Below, one piece after another: positions 23,057 to 33,155 of a stretch of 64,000 nt of DNA. Origin of the DNA: Tubiluchus corallicola (lineage: Eukaryota; Priapulida; Priapulimorpha; Priapulimorphida; Tubiluchidae); assembly GCA_030141605.1 (NCBI GenBank), contig JAQGDQ010000918.1:16596-80595 (forward strand), read 5' to 3'. Under the pieces are notes generated by a model, which ran no database searches, was not told the DNA's origin, and saw only the letters and a list, made by a program, of their open reading frames with translations. The position numbers were made by a program, and so were the translations under genes. Every line of letters starts with the position of its first letter. The stretch's first letter is position 1.

Positions 23057-26000
23057 GATGATGATGATGTTGATGATCATCATCTTCATCATCATCATCA
23101 ACATCATACTCTCATCATCATCATCATCATTATTGTCATCATGTATAAACTATTTATTTTAAGTGGATTCAATTACAGTAATATTACTAATCGGAGTTTT
23201 TTGGAAACGTATGAGCGTAAATTTATTAGCGGACATTTTTGCAGCAATAGCGCTATCTTGACTCGCTAGTTATTGCAAGGAACTACAGCATGAAGATTAC
23301 CGGTATTGCTTGCACTACAGGCATGGCGGCATAAACAACTGAGTGACCCTTTGATAAATTTAGACTATTCAGGTGTAAATTCTTTCTTACCTGCTCTATT
23401 TTTTTCATAGGTATTGTCATCAGATCATTATCATCAGCATCATCGTCTTCATCTTCATTTTAGTGTTTCTTGGTCGAAGTGCCTTTCGTGTGCTTATAAT
23501 CTTTATCCCATTCAGTTCTTTCATAGTGACATATCATAGTATGTATTTGTCGGTGATGCGAATGTAACAAAAAGGCGCCGTTGCCAATCTTAGTAGATTC
23601 ACCGAGCCGCGCGTAACTTTGAAAGTTTAACAAAATTTGAGTATCGGATGTAATTATTATTTAATCTAAGCTTTGATTTATAGGTTTTACATGTCAAATG
23701 TAGACCTGCGTTTACTCAAATGTAGATTTAGGTAATTCATATATGTCTTGGTAGCTCAAATGTAGACTTAGGTAGTTCAAATGTGTTAACAATGATTTTC
23801 AAGAAATCTTAAGTGTTTTTGGTAAGTCAAATGTAGACACATGTCAAGTCAATTGTGACACTGGTATCTGAAATGTGGATAGGTGGTAAAGTTTAAGGAT
23901 GTTAAATTTAATCTTGTTTAATTTCAATTTAATAATTGCTCCTAAGTTAAAATAACAACGTTATAGGCCTACTAATAGATGCACTATCTTTGGTTTATCT
24001 TTTTCTAATTTGCACTTAAATAACTTAATTACCGATTTATTCAAAGTAATGCATCTACATTTGACTTACCTAAGTCACGTTTGAGTTACCAAAACACATT
24101 CGAAATTCCTATTTCTGCATTTGACTTACCTAAGTCACATTTGAACTTGCCTGTGTCTACATTTGACTTGTAAAACCTATAAAATAAGGTATCGTAGTTT
24201 TCATATTTTACAGCATTCTTTATTCTGAAATAATGTTTACACAATCGTCCGGTTTTGCTTTTAAACGACTGTGGTAAGCATTATAAATGTGTATTTTAGA
24301 CCATGTTGGAGGACAAAGTGCGGGCGACTGATTGGGAGGCGACGAACGAGGCCATTGAAGAGCAGGTGGCACGCGAGTCGTACCTCCAGTGGCTGCGGGA
24401 GAACGAGAAGCGCGGCAGTTGTGATTCGTCCGTCAGCGTAAGATGCTTTTTTGTTTTCGTATTGATGTTAATTCATTTGTTGTTTTTTACCGAATCTTTC
24501 GTTTTGTTTAGAAATTGACTTCTGGCATGTTGGGTTTGTTAGTGTTACTCAGTGATGAGTCATTTTGAAATTTTCTAATTCCATTGAAATCTTGCTCTTG
24601 TAATTCGACACCACGATTAATCTTTTGTGACGATTTTTAGTGTTTTAGCCCCGTTTTTCAATGATTGCAATGAAATATGGCGTATAATGTTGTTTTGGAT
24701 ATAAGTTCGTCTCATAATTACTTTGCATTTGATTAACTTGACTTGTGAATATTACATCGTTTGTTTTCTTGCTCATCTCTCTTTCATAATTTTTTCATCT
24801 CATTCCCTCCCTTTTTAGGCTTGTTATAACATTGAAATGGCTTAAATTTCCCTCTAATCTTACTGTACGTATTTGCTTCTGAATGACCTTTTACATTAAT
24901 AGTGTTCTTGTTTTCTGTATTTAAGCTGTGTAAGACAGGTCTACCTTGAACATTGAGACCTGCGGGCTAGCCAGGCTAATTGTTCGGCTGTGTTTTAGTA
25001 TAGTGGTATTTTAGTATTGATAATAATTATGTTATTTGATTCTGTGACTGTACCTGCTAGTATAGTTATTATAATATGATGCCTCGTGATTTGTTAAAGA
25101 TTGTGTTGTTTGATTCTTTGATTGTAAAAGCTTACAGGCTTAATAATTGTGGGCAAGCTTTAATTCGGTTCTTGCTCTCCCCCTATTTCCTTGCCCACAA
25201 GCATATACTTTGTTTTGGATATAAGCACGTGGTGCCTCCTTGTGTTTGTTTTTTGCAAATTTAGGCTGTTGATAGACAGGTGAGCTAGGACAGGAAATTG
25301 GCCTGATTTTGCAAACAGGTTAGGAAAGAAGTCATTCTTGTTCAGTACGTCGTGTCGTTTTATAACAAAATTTTGTCAGTCAGTCAGTCAAATATGTCAT
25401 GATGTGATAGTGATTTTGGGATGAGACGATGATTGCCCATTTTGGACAATAAAAAAACAATATATTACATCTAAAAGACTGTTGGACTTGTATTTAGCGC
25501 ATGTCTCGCACACAATGGTTTCACAATTTACATCACTGTCTGCTGTTTTCGTAAATGTTTTTACAGACACCACTTTGTCGTTAACTATTCTATGACTACA
25601 TCACTACATGCGCCACCTATCAACAAATTTGGAGCCCAGAGTTTGTGTGCATGGTGGAAGATGAGAAAAATGAAGAAAAAATGCAAAGATTGCGTTTATT
25701 TGTGCTAAGATACTGCCTTTGCTCTCAATTGATTGAAGTACATAAGTCACCCATCCAGATTGGAGGAGAACCGTCTCCCTGCAAAAGAACATTTTTTAGC
25801 TCTTTGACGGGAGAACGCATCACTGAAGCAGAATACGAAATGGCTTGCACCGCTTGGCGCGAGTTTGAATGTCGTAATCTGCTTTAGTACTACCTCCGCG
25901 ATACGTGGAGTTGGATTGCAGACTTTTGGCGGACGTGTTTTCGGACTACCGCAAGATGTGCTCTCAACATTTTGCTCTAGATCCAGTCCATTACGTCACC

Positions 26001-29000
26001 TTACCGGCATTGACATGGGATGCTGCATTCAAGTCGTGCGGCATTCAAGTCGATGCCATTTCGGATCTGGACATGCTCCGCAACTTCGAAAACGGCATTA
26101 GAGGCGGAAGTGTCTTTGTGAACGTCCACAAAGTGTCGGGTCGGCTAACTGTCCCGAAATGGGCCACTCCTTCGAATAAACCGCTTGTAATTGCAATTAA
26201 TTTGATAAATCTATTCTAAATTCTAATTCATTCTAATGCATAAAATGGGTACATGGTCATGGATAAAATCTTCGAGTTCATGATGTTTTGTACGGAAACA
26301 TGGAAACTTACAACAGCACTAATCACTAAGCTTTGTCCTTTCAGACACAGACAGCTAGCGCTACTTGCAGTTCAGCTACAGCAGCAGAGACAGCTGGGGA
26401 CATCTGGTGGGAGGCGGAGTCCCGTCCGTCTCGCTCGTCACCACGTGGTCACAGTCAGCCGAACTCACCAAATCGTCCGGAGACAAGCGACGACATGGAA
26501 CTAGGTACGTATTTTAATTACTCAATTCATTGAAAGCAACACTATCTGTTTGTTTCTGTCTCACCTCTTGAGCTCAGAACATGTCAGCAAGGAGGGAGGA
26601 AATTTTTTTTAAAGCTTTGTGAATGTTTAAAGAGTCGGATTATAAAACTACACGTTTATTGAACATCAAACACAATAAATATAACAGATAGTGATGCCAA
26701 GCCCCCTGATCTAGCCTGCTCTCCTTCAGCTCCCAGACTCAATCCCCTGAGCTGCACGCATCACAAGGCTTATATCTCGTGCGCCGAGCATCGACGCATC
26801 GACGCCTACGCTTCGGTTTTGAATCACTTGCTCAGGTGACACCACTCCTTAACTGGCTTCATACCAGCATTCATCAACATAATTATCTATCATAATCTAA
26901 CACTTTTAACATAACGCTTTCAAAACAGTGAGTGTCATGCTAAACGGCAACCCTGGCTAAGTGTTAGCCGAAGAAAAACATGGCCGCAGCCTGCGTTCCC
27001 CGAAAGAAGGAAATAATAATTATTGCGGTTTACAGTTTAAATTAAAAAAATACGCTTGTCTATGACTGCGCAAGTGAGGTGACATTCTCCTTTCATTCAT
27101 CTTCAAATTTTCTCATTCATCCTTAATTTTTCTCATTCATCCTTAATTTTTCTCATTCATCCTCAAATTTTCTCATTCATCCTTAATTTTTCTCATTCAT
27201 CCTCAAATTTTCTCATTCATCCTTAAATTTTCTCATTCATCTCCAATTTTTCTCATTCATCCCCAAATGTTCTCAATCATCCTCAAATTTTCTCATTCAT
27301 CCTTAAATTTTCTCATTCATCCTCAAATTTTCTCATTCATCCTCAAATTTTCTCATTCATCCTCAAATTTTCTCGTTCATCCTTAAATTTTCTCATTCAT
27401 CCTCAAATTTTCTCATTCATCCTTAAATTTTCTCATTCATCTCCAATTTTTCTCATTCATCCCCAAATGTTCTCAATCATCCTCAAATTTTCTCATTCAT
27501 CCTTAAATTTTCTCATTCATCCTCAAATTTTCTCGTTCATCCTTAAATTTTCTCATTCATCCTCAAATTTTCTCGTTCATCCTTAAATTTTCTCATTCAT
27601 CCTCAAATTTTCTCGTTCATCCTTAAATTTTCTCATTCATCCTCAAATTTTCTCATTCATCCTCGAATTTTTAATAACCAATTGCAGAAATGTTAAAACA
27701 AGACATCGAGCAGTTACCATTTACGTTGTCATAATGAGTGCTAGAGAAAACAGTGTCCTAGCTAATAGAGCAGCAACGGGTAGCAACACGACACAATGGC
27801 ACTTTTCAACAATTTCTAACTCTTTAGTCAATCTGTTTGATGAAAGTCGAATCTTTTTTGTTATTTTTTTTAACGACCTGTTCCTGGAAGAATTTTCTGG
27901 AGTTTATTATTTATCTGACCCCCCGTGTTTTTGAAATTAGCGTGCATTTACACAACTCATTTGTCGGGGTTGATTAGTTGAATCACGGATCAAATTTGCC
28001 TCAAATCTAATAATTACATCACATTCTCGTCGCGCGATTGCGTCTTTACGTTTTTTTGTGAGGATGTCACATCATGTCTGTTGTTAAAATTATTTCGAAA
28101 AACAGTCATAGATTTTTTCTGGTAAAAAAGTCTTGAAGAAAAACATTTTCTTGCACTTTAATTTCAAACACTAAATTAAAATGTATAAGCAATACGTTAA
28201 AAATTATTTGGTGAATGTTACATTGCCTTTTTACACTCGCTCCCCCTAATTTTAGAATCTTGAGAGATCACGTGATTGGTGCATTTTTTCAGGTGCCTGT
28301 GCTGCTGGTCCATCTCAGAGTGACATCATGACGTCGGTGGCAGAGGAGGCATGCGCTCGTACGCGCTCTCCACCACCTCTGTATAGTACTGTAGCTAGCC
28401 AAGCCAATCTAGTGAATACGTTACCAGCATCGGTTTATGGTAAGTTTGACATAGTACAGTAAACTTCGCATTAGTCAAATTTTTGCCTCACTCAAAGAAA
28501 TTCAGGGGAACAGATGAAAGCTTTTGTTTTTCTCAGAAAAACCATCGCTTAACTCAGAATTTCGCCAAACTTAAATGAAAAATCACGGTTCGTTTAATCA
28601 AAATACGTGTAGTTTATTTCACTTAACTCAAAAATACAATTTACGCTCTAGAAAAATAAAAAGTTTCGTACAATTCGAAAACATTATCGTCTTCCGGGAA
28701 AATTCTGATGTCTTAGAAGTTGTCCCCCCTCCGATTATTTTCTTCGGGATTCTTCTTTGCGCGTTGTGTACGTGTCCTTTTGTAATGTAAAAAATTGTGT
28801 TTCACTACATAACTTGTTATTCTTTATGTAACTGTCATCAAATCTCGTCGTTCATGTATAGAAGGGTTGACTTTCTGCCTTCTATTTAGCGATGATGGAA
28901 TAGAAAAATAGTAAGATTAGGGATAGGAAGAAGGAAGAGAGGAGAGGATGAGTGAATGAAAGAATGGTTAGGGTTAGTAGACTTGATTGAATGGAAAAAA

Positions 29001-29325
29001 GTAAGATTAGGGATAGGAAGAAGGAAAAGAGGAGAAGAAACGACCACAGTGTATGTTTAATTTAGAGCTGTATTAAAATAGCATTATAATTGATTGGAGG
29101 CCATATATTGCGACTGTATGAGATATGGAACCATTAAAATTGCATTATAAGTATGAATCAAAAATGGTCCTTTTCAAGGCTGAACTTTGTTTTGTTTCAG
29201 GTTTTGCAAACACCGATTGGGAGGAACAGTCCATACTTGCTCAGGTTATTGCCGAATCCCAGCGTGAATATCTAGACAATTTGCGGAAGAGCGTAGCTAA
29301 TGCGGACGAGCCGGGAGCCAGTTAA
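15217..29325 (+). CDS. OTUD5: OTU deubiquitinase 5 (OTUD5/DUBA) orthologue, complete, nine exons
   Basis: Nine exons join in phase: 15217-15663, 17714-17807, 18957-19184, 21434-21582, 22936-22998, 24300-24437, 26345-26504, 28293-28439 and 29201-29325, giving 516 residues (human 571). OTUD5 is a cysteine protease that removes ubiquitin chains and acts in innate-immune and chromatin/developmental control. The start MTILPKKK matches the vertebrate N-terminus. Visible landmarks: the activation serine in GYNSGDEY (S133, CK2-type S-x-x-E), the OTU catalytic box DGACLFRAV (D172, C175), GNHIEMQA, the His box HYNSVV (H282), GVGLGLP, the [17 protein letters not shown] helix, the conserved [10 protein letters not shown], and a C-terminal ubiquitin-interacting motif (about 481-499, [14 protein letters not shown]). 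All catalytic residues are present and no frame is broken. The 5' UTR and polyadenylation site are not resolved. Confidence 0.96.
15890..16300. repeat. Dispersed repeat in OTUD5 intron 1
   Basis: The segment with TGCACACAGAAAAACATAAT, GTCAGCCATTG and TCCAGTAGATGGCTCTTCCT recurs in inverse orientation at about 37.22-37.57 kb in a polycystin intron. Its ends and class are not clear. Confidence 0.65.
16825..17655. repeat. 37-bp minisatellite in OTUD5 intron 1, about 22 copies
   Basis: The unit is GTTCTGTGCGTGTGATGGTA followed by TTCTACAGTCTAAATAA. Variants alternate CTACAGTC / CTAGAGTC and GTATT / GTGTT. It ends about 60 bp before the exon 2 acceptor without including exon sequence. Confidence 0.95.
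17714..17807 (+). CDS. OTUD5: OTUD5 exon 2, catalytic cysteine
   Basis: Acceptor TCTCTTGCAG, donor G|GTAAGA. It encodes [14 protein letters not shown] and the catalytic DGACLFRAV (D172, C175), ending in phase 1. Confidence 0.96.
18370..18790. repeat. Dispersed repeat in OTUD5 intron 2
   Basis: It aligns by eye with 57.77-58.24 kb in a polycystin intron, with shared blocks such as GAAACACACTATTT, CTCTCAGTTCAGA and CAGTAGCACT. No terminal repeats identified. Confidence 0.6.
18957..19184 (+). CDS. OTUD5: OTUD5 exon 3, OTU core
   Basis: Acceptor TTTTTCAG, donor AG|GTGAGA. It encodes [18 protein letters not shown], the ubiquitin-contact region and [16 protein letters not shown] (residues 182-256). 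Confidence 0.96.
19225..20777. mobile_element. TA-type MITE expanded by an internal 57-bp minisatellite (OTUD5 intron 3)
   Basis: The right end, GCGAAGTTTACTGTAC (to about 20777), matches the inverted start TACAGTAAACTTCGC of the related element in intron 8. The left end resembles the interior of that copy (GACACGCACA / TTCCGGAAGA). Between them, 57-bp units built on GGCGAAGTAAACTACACGTA run from about 19.33 to 20.42 kb (about 19 copies). As 57 is divisible by three, one minus-strand frame stays open for 394 codons with a 19-residue repeat; I take this as a by-product. Confidence 0.8.
20950..21340. mobile_element. Degenerate hAT-like MITE copy (OTUD5 intron 3)
   Basis: The same TTCGAATTCAAA / CGAATCGAATTCGAAC texture and internal order as the intact element at 281-692, including AAAGATCTTGCATAT and CTGAATCATTCGAAT blocks. 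The terminal repeats are eroded. Confidence 0.7.
21434..21582 (+). CDS. OTUD5: OTUD5 exon 4, catalytic histidine
   Basis: Acceptor ATTTTTAG, donor GGG|GTAAGT. It contains [20 protein letters not shown] with the His-box H282, then [14 protein letters not shown]. Phase 0 at the end. Confidence 0.96.
21612..22100. repeat. Dispersed repeat shared by OTUD5 introns 4 and 6, copy 1
   Basis: GTTTTGGATATAAGCACGTG through GACTGTTGGACTTGTATTTAG is shared with 25.21-25.50 kb at high identity. The intron 4 copy has an extra internal segment, about 21.78-21.98 kb. Both copies lie in the same direction. Confidence 0.85.
22530..22665. repeat. TAATA/TGTAA low-complexity tract
   Basis: Degenerate ATAATATAAT and TGTAATG repeats in OTUD5 intron 4. 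Confidence 0.75.
22936..22998 (+). CDS. OTUD5: OTUD5 exon 5
   Basis: A 63-bp exon, acceptor CTGTTTCAG, donor CAG|GTAAAT. It encodes [19 protein letters not shown] and EQ, matching the helix after the OTU fold. Confidence 0.94.
23003..23135. repeat. Trinucleotide repeats (TTG, GAT, CAT)
   Basis: TTG, GAT and CATCAT triplets just downstream of the exon 5 donor. Confidence 0.9.
23540..24290. mobile_element. Dispersed repeat interrupted by a nested element (OTUD5 intron 5)
   Basis: The outer repeat (GGCGCCGTTGCCAATCTTAG, then CATTCTTTATTCTGAA) matches inverse copies at about 40.13-40.35 kb and 52.77-52.98 kb. At its CTTTGATTTA it is split by the element at 23681-24179; the host sequence resumes with TAAAATAAGG. 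Confidence 0.8.
23679..24181. mobile_element. Nested TA-flanked element, 499 bp
   Basis: Ends TAGGTTTTACATGTCAAATG and CATTTGACTTGTAAAACCTA are near-perfect inverted repeats, with TA duplicated on each side. The interior is dense in CAAATGTAGAC / TGACTTACCTAAGTCA motifs. Comparison with uninterrupted copies of the host repeat shows the empty site. Confidence 0.82.
24300..24437 (+). CDS. OTUD5: OTUD5 exon 6
   Basis: Acceptor TATTTTAG, donor AGC|GTAAGA. It encodes [20 protein letters not shown] and [13 protein letters not shown], a helix almost identical to the vertebrate protein. Confidence 0.96.
25206..25498. repeat. Dispersed repeat shared by OTUD5 introns 4 and 6, copy 2
   Basis: Shorter partner of 21.61-22.10 kb, from TTTTGGATATAAGCACGTGG to ACTGTTGGACTTGTATTTAG. 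Confidence 0.85.
25783..26180 (+). pseudogene. Decayed protein-primed DNA polymerase B fragment (Polinton-like)
   Basis: Two overlapping frames together resemble the exonuclease-to-polymerase junction of viral/Polinton-type family B DNA polymerases. The first (to 25887) reads [18 protein letters not shown] and WREFEC. The second (from about 25905) reads [29 protein letters not shown] and NFENGIRGG. The YL-x-D-x-x-LLADVF and RGG blocks are family hallmarks. A stop and a frameshift separate them and no other Polinton gene (capsid, integrase, packaging ATPase) is nearby, so this is a relic inside OTUD5 intron 6. An endogenous fragment of a related large DNA virus is the alternative. Confidence 0.7.
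26345..26504 (+). CDS. OTUD5: OTUD5 exon 7
   Basis: Acceptor CCTTTCAG, donor AG|GTACGT. It encodes [18 protein letters not shown] and a Ser/Pro/Arg-rich stretch ([20 protein letters not shown]), ending in phase 1. Confidence 0.94.
26624..26902 (-). mobile_element. Possible solo LTR, minus orientation
   Basis: Read on the minus strand, the segment begins TGTTAGATTATG, contains a TATA-like GATATAAGCC, then AATAAACG, and ends TTTAAACA. No target duplication or partner LTR is visible, so the call rests on promoter/poly(A) layout only. Confidence 0.3.
27085..27672. repeat. 20-bp minisatellite in OTUD5 intron 7, about 29 copies
   Basis: The unit TCTCATTCATCCTCAAATTT alternates with CCTTAAATTT and CTCCAATTTT variants. 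A block of several units is itself repeated (for example around 27221-27290 and 27421-27490). Confidence 0.95.
28293..28439 (+). CDS. OTUD5: OTUD5 exon 8
   Basis: Acceptor TTTTTTCAG, donor G|GTAAGT. It encodes a Ser/Pro/Ala-rich segment ([16 protein letters not shown]). The poorly conserved content is expected for this linker; phases on both sides fit. Confidence 0.88.
28455..28800. mobile_element. MITE with TACAGTAAACTTCGC end (OTUD5 intron 8)
   Basis: Begins TACAGTAAACTTCGC; about 28.57-28.80 kb matches, in inverse orientation, the single-copy part and one repeat unit of the expanded element in intron 3. It is the unexpanded relative. Another relative starts at about 29813 (TACAGTAAACTCCACG). 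Confidence 0.65.
29201..29325 (+). CDS. OTUD5: OTUD5 exon 9, ubiquitin-interacting motif and stop
   Basis: Acceptor TTGTTTCAG. It encodes [20 protein letters not shown] and [10 protein letters not shown], corresponding to the vertebrate DWDDDEIL..SQQEYL motif, and ends with TAA at 29323-29325. Confidence 0.96.
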
Positions 29326-30541
29326 TACCCCGTAACCGTACCGTGATTATTTACCCCCTAGTCTTTGGTAGCGATTCATTAACTACGAAATGAGCAAAGT
29401 GTACAATCTTGGTTAAATTGAAAATGTACATCTTGATAGAAACTGTCGATTTTTGATTTTTTCTTTTTGAAATCTATGTTTGTGTAAGTATGTCGTTATT
29501 GTTTGTGTATGGCATGTCAGCGGTGCCATTTGGAAGCAGAATTTGTGTGCAGTCAAAGATTTCTGCTCTTGCTATATGTGATATGACATCAAACATTGAG
29601 TAATGCAAAATAGAGTATGTAAGCCTTGAAATTTATTACATATTTATGTATTTTGAAAGTTTTACATAGAAATTTAGCTGTCAAAAGATTTTATTTTATT
29701 TTTCTTGTTTGATATGAATTTTGTTCATATTTTGTTATGGGCAGTAAGTTGTTTATAATGGTGACCATGACAATAACATAAATTTATGTGTTTTTAGCGT
29801 CCAGGTTAATAATACAGTAAACTCCACGTAATTCAAAATCGCATAACTCAAATTTTCGTCTAACTTAAATAAAAAATTATAGTTCCTTTATTCAAAACAC
29901 ATAATTAATTAAACAATTAATCATTTAGTCAAAGATACAATTTATACTTGTATTGTTTAACTACTGATAAGTATATACGTGTCATTCAGTTTGCCTCTGG
30001 AAGATACTTTTCAGTAGTCAAACAATAAGAGTATAAATTATGTATATATACTTTATATATATATATATGTGGAAGATCTGAATTTCTCAAACTCCATTCG
30101 CATACCAACTTTGTTTAATGCATTATGCTTATATCCATTCGCATAGTATGATATCCGCATATAATATAATACACATTACATATAGATGATTTAGGTTATT
30201 GTACATGTCTATTTTTGCTCCACAAAATATTGTCCATGCCTTTCAGTAGTAACATCAGTGTAACCAGCGTAATTTCATTGTTAGGTTTTTTTACCGGCAC
30301 CGCTGGTTTGGTGCTGTAATTGGTTTCTAGATATGCAGTCTTGGGCACCCCCCAAGACCCTCACAATATTCGATAGATAAGAATTTAGTTGCCCGCCTGT
30401 TGCCGTCTTATTAGGTTTGGAAAACGTCATGAATTTATGACGCTTATCTTGAGAAAACGCTACTACACTCGTGTCTCGGTTTGCCGGACAAAAGCGATGA
30501 GGCGTCCGTTTGTATTTACCGATACTAAGCTAACATAGTAG
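29326..30541. other. OTUD5 3' flank
   Basis: Probably holds the OTUD5 3' UTR. The first AATAAA I see is near 29867, inside a MITE-like segment that begins TACAGTAAACTCCACG at about 29813. A short (TA)n tract lies at about 30050-30069. No other gene seen. Confidence 0.4.
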
Positions 30542-31012
30542 CAGGGATGAGAATTTTCCGTGGATACGCGGAATTCCGAGTTTTTGGAAGACCAGCAGTG
30601 CCATTTTTGTAAAATCGCGTGAATTCGTTGAGAAAATTTTTACGGACGCAGTACATTATTTCACAAGCTGACCACTAGTTGGCAGGCCGTCACTTTGTTT
30701 ACATCATATACATCAGTGTAACCACGTGTATATCTCTATGTATAAAAATATAGAATCAATAGTGTGGAATTATTTGAGTCAATTGCAGACAGTTTTTATA
30801 TAGTTTCGCATAGGAGTGGCCAGTACTTAGGCGTTTTTGAGACGATTAAGTATCATGTATTCTTGATAGTTCGGTATTTTAAATTATGCATGGAACAAGG
30901 TAATTGATATTTTAAGTCCACTTAGAGGCTGTCTATGGTCACAAAATTGTAATTTGTTGCTTCCTACGGCCTGTTTCAGAGTTTTTTGTAATTTGTCTCA
31001 TCCCTGTAGTAG
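30536..31012. mobile_element. CAGGGATGAGAA MITE, copy 1 (hAT-like, 6-bp target duplication)
   Basis: The element spans 30542-31006 and begins CAGGGATGAGAA; the right end is the inverse with a small change (GTCTCATCCCTG). TAGTAG flanks it on both sides. It is inverse to the other four copies in the window and has no transposase. Confidence 0.85.
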
Positions 31013-31424
31013 CCGTAATGTAGAATCAATCGCCTAATTGTCTCAAAATTGATAAGTGTGGGCCGCTCCTGACATGCAAGTTACACACGTCATGATATAA
31101 ACAAAGTGATGATATGCCAACTACTTGTCAGCTTGTGAAACAACGGACTGTGTCCAACTAGTATGCAGGACTTAGTGGTCCAGATTTTTCCTATTTTTCC
31201 CACATCTGTAAAAGTGAGGTCCGATAAACCGAGATATGAGTGTACATAATATAGATTAATGTGCTCGGATGCATTTGTACACATGCTTTGTGCTTCTTCC
31301 GGATAATTATTATAATGTATAATAAAAACACAAACAATTACCATTTGTTTAATTTGTTTTATTTGTGGAGTTTTATGTTGTCCATTAGGTAAAAGTGTAA
31401 TGTGTTTATCTGGCATCTCAAAAC

Positions 31425-32570
31425 AGTTCACACCAGTGTGGTCACTATTGAAGGACCATGAGTGGCAAACCAGTGTGGTCATTACTGAAGGAACCACGTG
31501 TGGCAAGCCAGTGTGGTCACTACTGAAGGAACCACGAGTGGCCAGCCAGTGTGGTCACTACTGAAGGAACCACGAGTGGCCAGCCAGTGTGGTGACTACT
31601 GAAGGACCATGAGTGACGAGCCAGTGTGGTCACTACTGAAGGAACCACGAGTTACAAGCCAGTGTGGTCACTACTGAAGGACCACGAGTGGCAAGCCAGT
31701 GTGGTCACTACTGAAGGAACCACAAGTTACAAGCCAGTGTGGTCACTACTGAAGGACCACGAGTGGCAAGCCAGTGTGGTCACTACTGAAGGACCATGAA
31801 TGACGAGCCAGTGTGGTCACTACTGAAGGAACCACGAGTGGCAAGCCAGTGTGGTCACTACTGAAGGAACCACAAGTTACAAGCCAGTGTGGTGACTACT
31901 GAAGGACCATGAGTGACGAGCCAGTGTGGTCACTACTGAAGGAACCACAAGTTACAAGCCAGTGTGGTCACTACTGAAGGACCACGAGTGGCAAGCCAGT
32001 GTGGTCACTACTGAAGGACCATGAATGACGAGCCAGTGTGGTCACTACTGAAGGAACCACGAGTGGCAAGCCAGTGTGGTCACTACTGAAGGAACCACAA
32101 GTTACAAGCCAGTGTGGTCACTACTGAAGGACCACGAGTGGCAAGCCAGTGTGGTCACTACTGAAGAACCAGGAGTGGCCAGCCAGTGTGGTCACTACTG
32201 AAGAACCAGGAGTGGCAAGCCAGTGTGGTCACTACTGAAGGACCACGAGTGGCAAGCCAGTGTGGTCACTACTGAAGAACCAGGAGTGGCCAGCCAGTGT
32301 GGTCACTACTGAAGGAACCACAAGTTACAAGCCAGTGTGGTGACTACTGAAGGACCATGAGTGACGAGCCAGTGTGGTCACTACTGAAGGAACCACGAGT
32401 GGCAAGCCAGTGTGGTCACTACTGAAGGAACCACGAGTGGCCAGCCAGTGTGGTCACTACTGAAGGAACCACGAGTGGCAAGCCAGTGTGGTCACTACTA
32501 AAGGAACCACGAGTGGCAAGCCAGTGTGGTCACTACTGAAGAACCAGGAGTGGCAAGCCAGTGTGACCAC
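31425..32570. repeat. 37/38-bp minisatellite between convergent genes, about 30 copies
   Basis: The unit is GCCAGTGTGGTCACTACTGA followed by AGGAACCACGAGTGGCAA, with GGACCATGAGTGACGA and AACCAGGAGTGGCCA variants. Variant order repeats in blocks, suggesting multi-unit amplification. It separates the 3' ends of OTUD5 and the polycystin gene. Confidence 0.96.
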
Positions 32571-33009
32571 CGAGTCTCTTGCAGTCGGCATCAATTATGA
32601 TCATTTGAAACATTATTAGACGACATTTATCTAGGGAAGAGCAGGGATACATCCTGATTTGTAGTCCTGTACTGTGTAGAAAATACTGTAATTTGGGCTT
32701 GCACAATCTAACATTCAAATGTAACAAACGAGCGAAAAGCAAAGTTAGAATCACGTCTTCAGGTGACTATTTAATAGAGCAGTAATGAATCAACAAAGTG
32801 CAAAAATTAGTTTATAAACTATTTGATAGATTATTAGTAAAATTTTCTAGTTACAATCATCGTTCCCTCCAATCTACATTATTTCTATCTTACAATCGCA
32901 GAAACTAGGCACAAAAGGCCTTCATTAGCAAGGCTATATAGATGTGGAGGATGTCGTAACGCGTAAGATTCTGAATCGGAAAAGTAGAGAAGTCAAAGGG
33001 CAAGGAAGA
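32571..33009. other. Intergenic sequence, no gene seen
   Basis: A+T-rich single-copy-looking sequence between the 37/38-bp minisatellite and the AG tract. No coding or RNA feature recognised. Confidence 0.4.
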
Positions 33010-33155
33010 GGGGGGAGATGGAGATGAAGGGAGGGAGAGGAGAGAGAGAGGGGGGAGCAAGGGAGAGAGAGAGAGAGGGGGGAGAGAGACAGAGAGAGAG
33101 AGGGAGAGAGACAGAGACACAGAGAGAGAGAGAGAAAGAGAGAGAGGGAGAGAGA
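33010..33155. repeat. (AG)n / GGGAGA purine tract
   Basis: An almost pure purine strand with AG, GGGGGAG and ACAG variants. It is a candidate triplex/H-DNA former. Confidence 0.92.

Noticed and set aside
31425-32570. CRISPR-like regular array
   Set aside because: Units are contiguous with no unique spacers and the genome is eukaryotic; it is a minisatellite.
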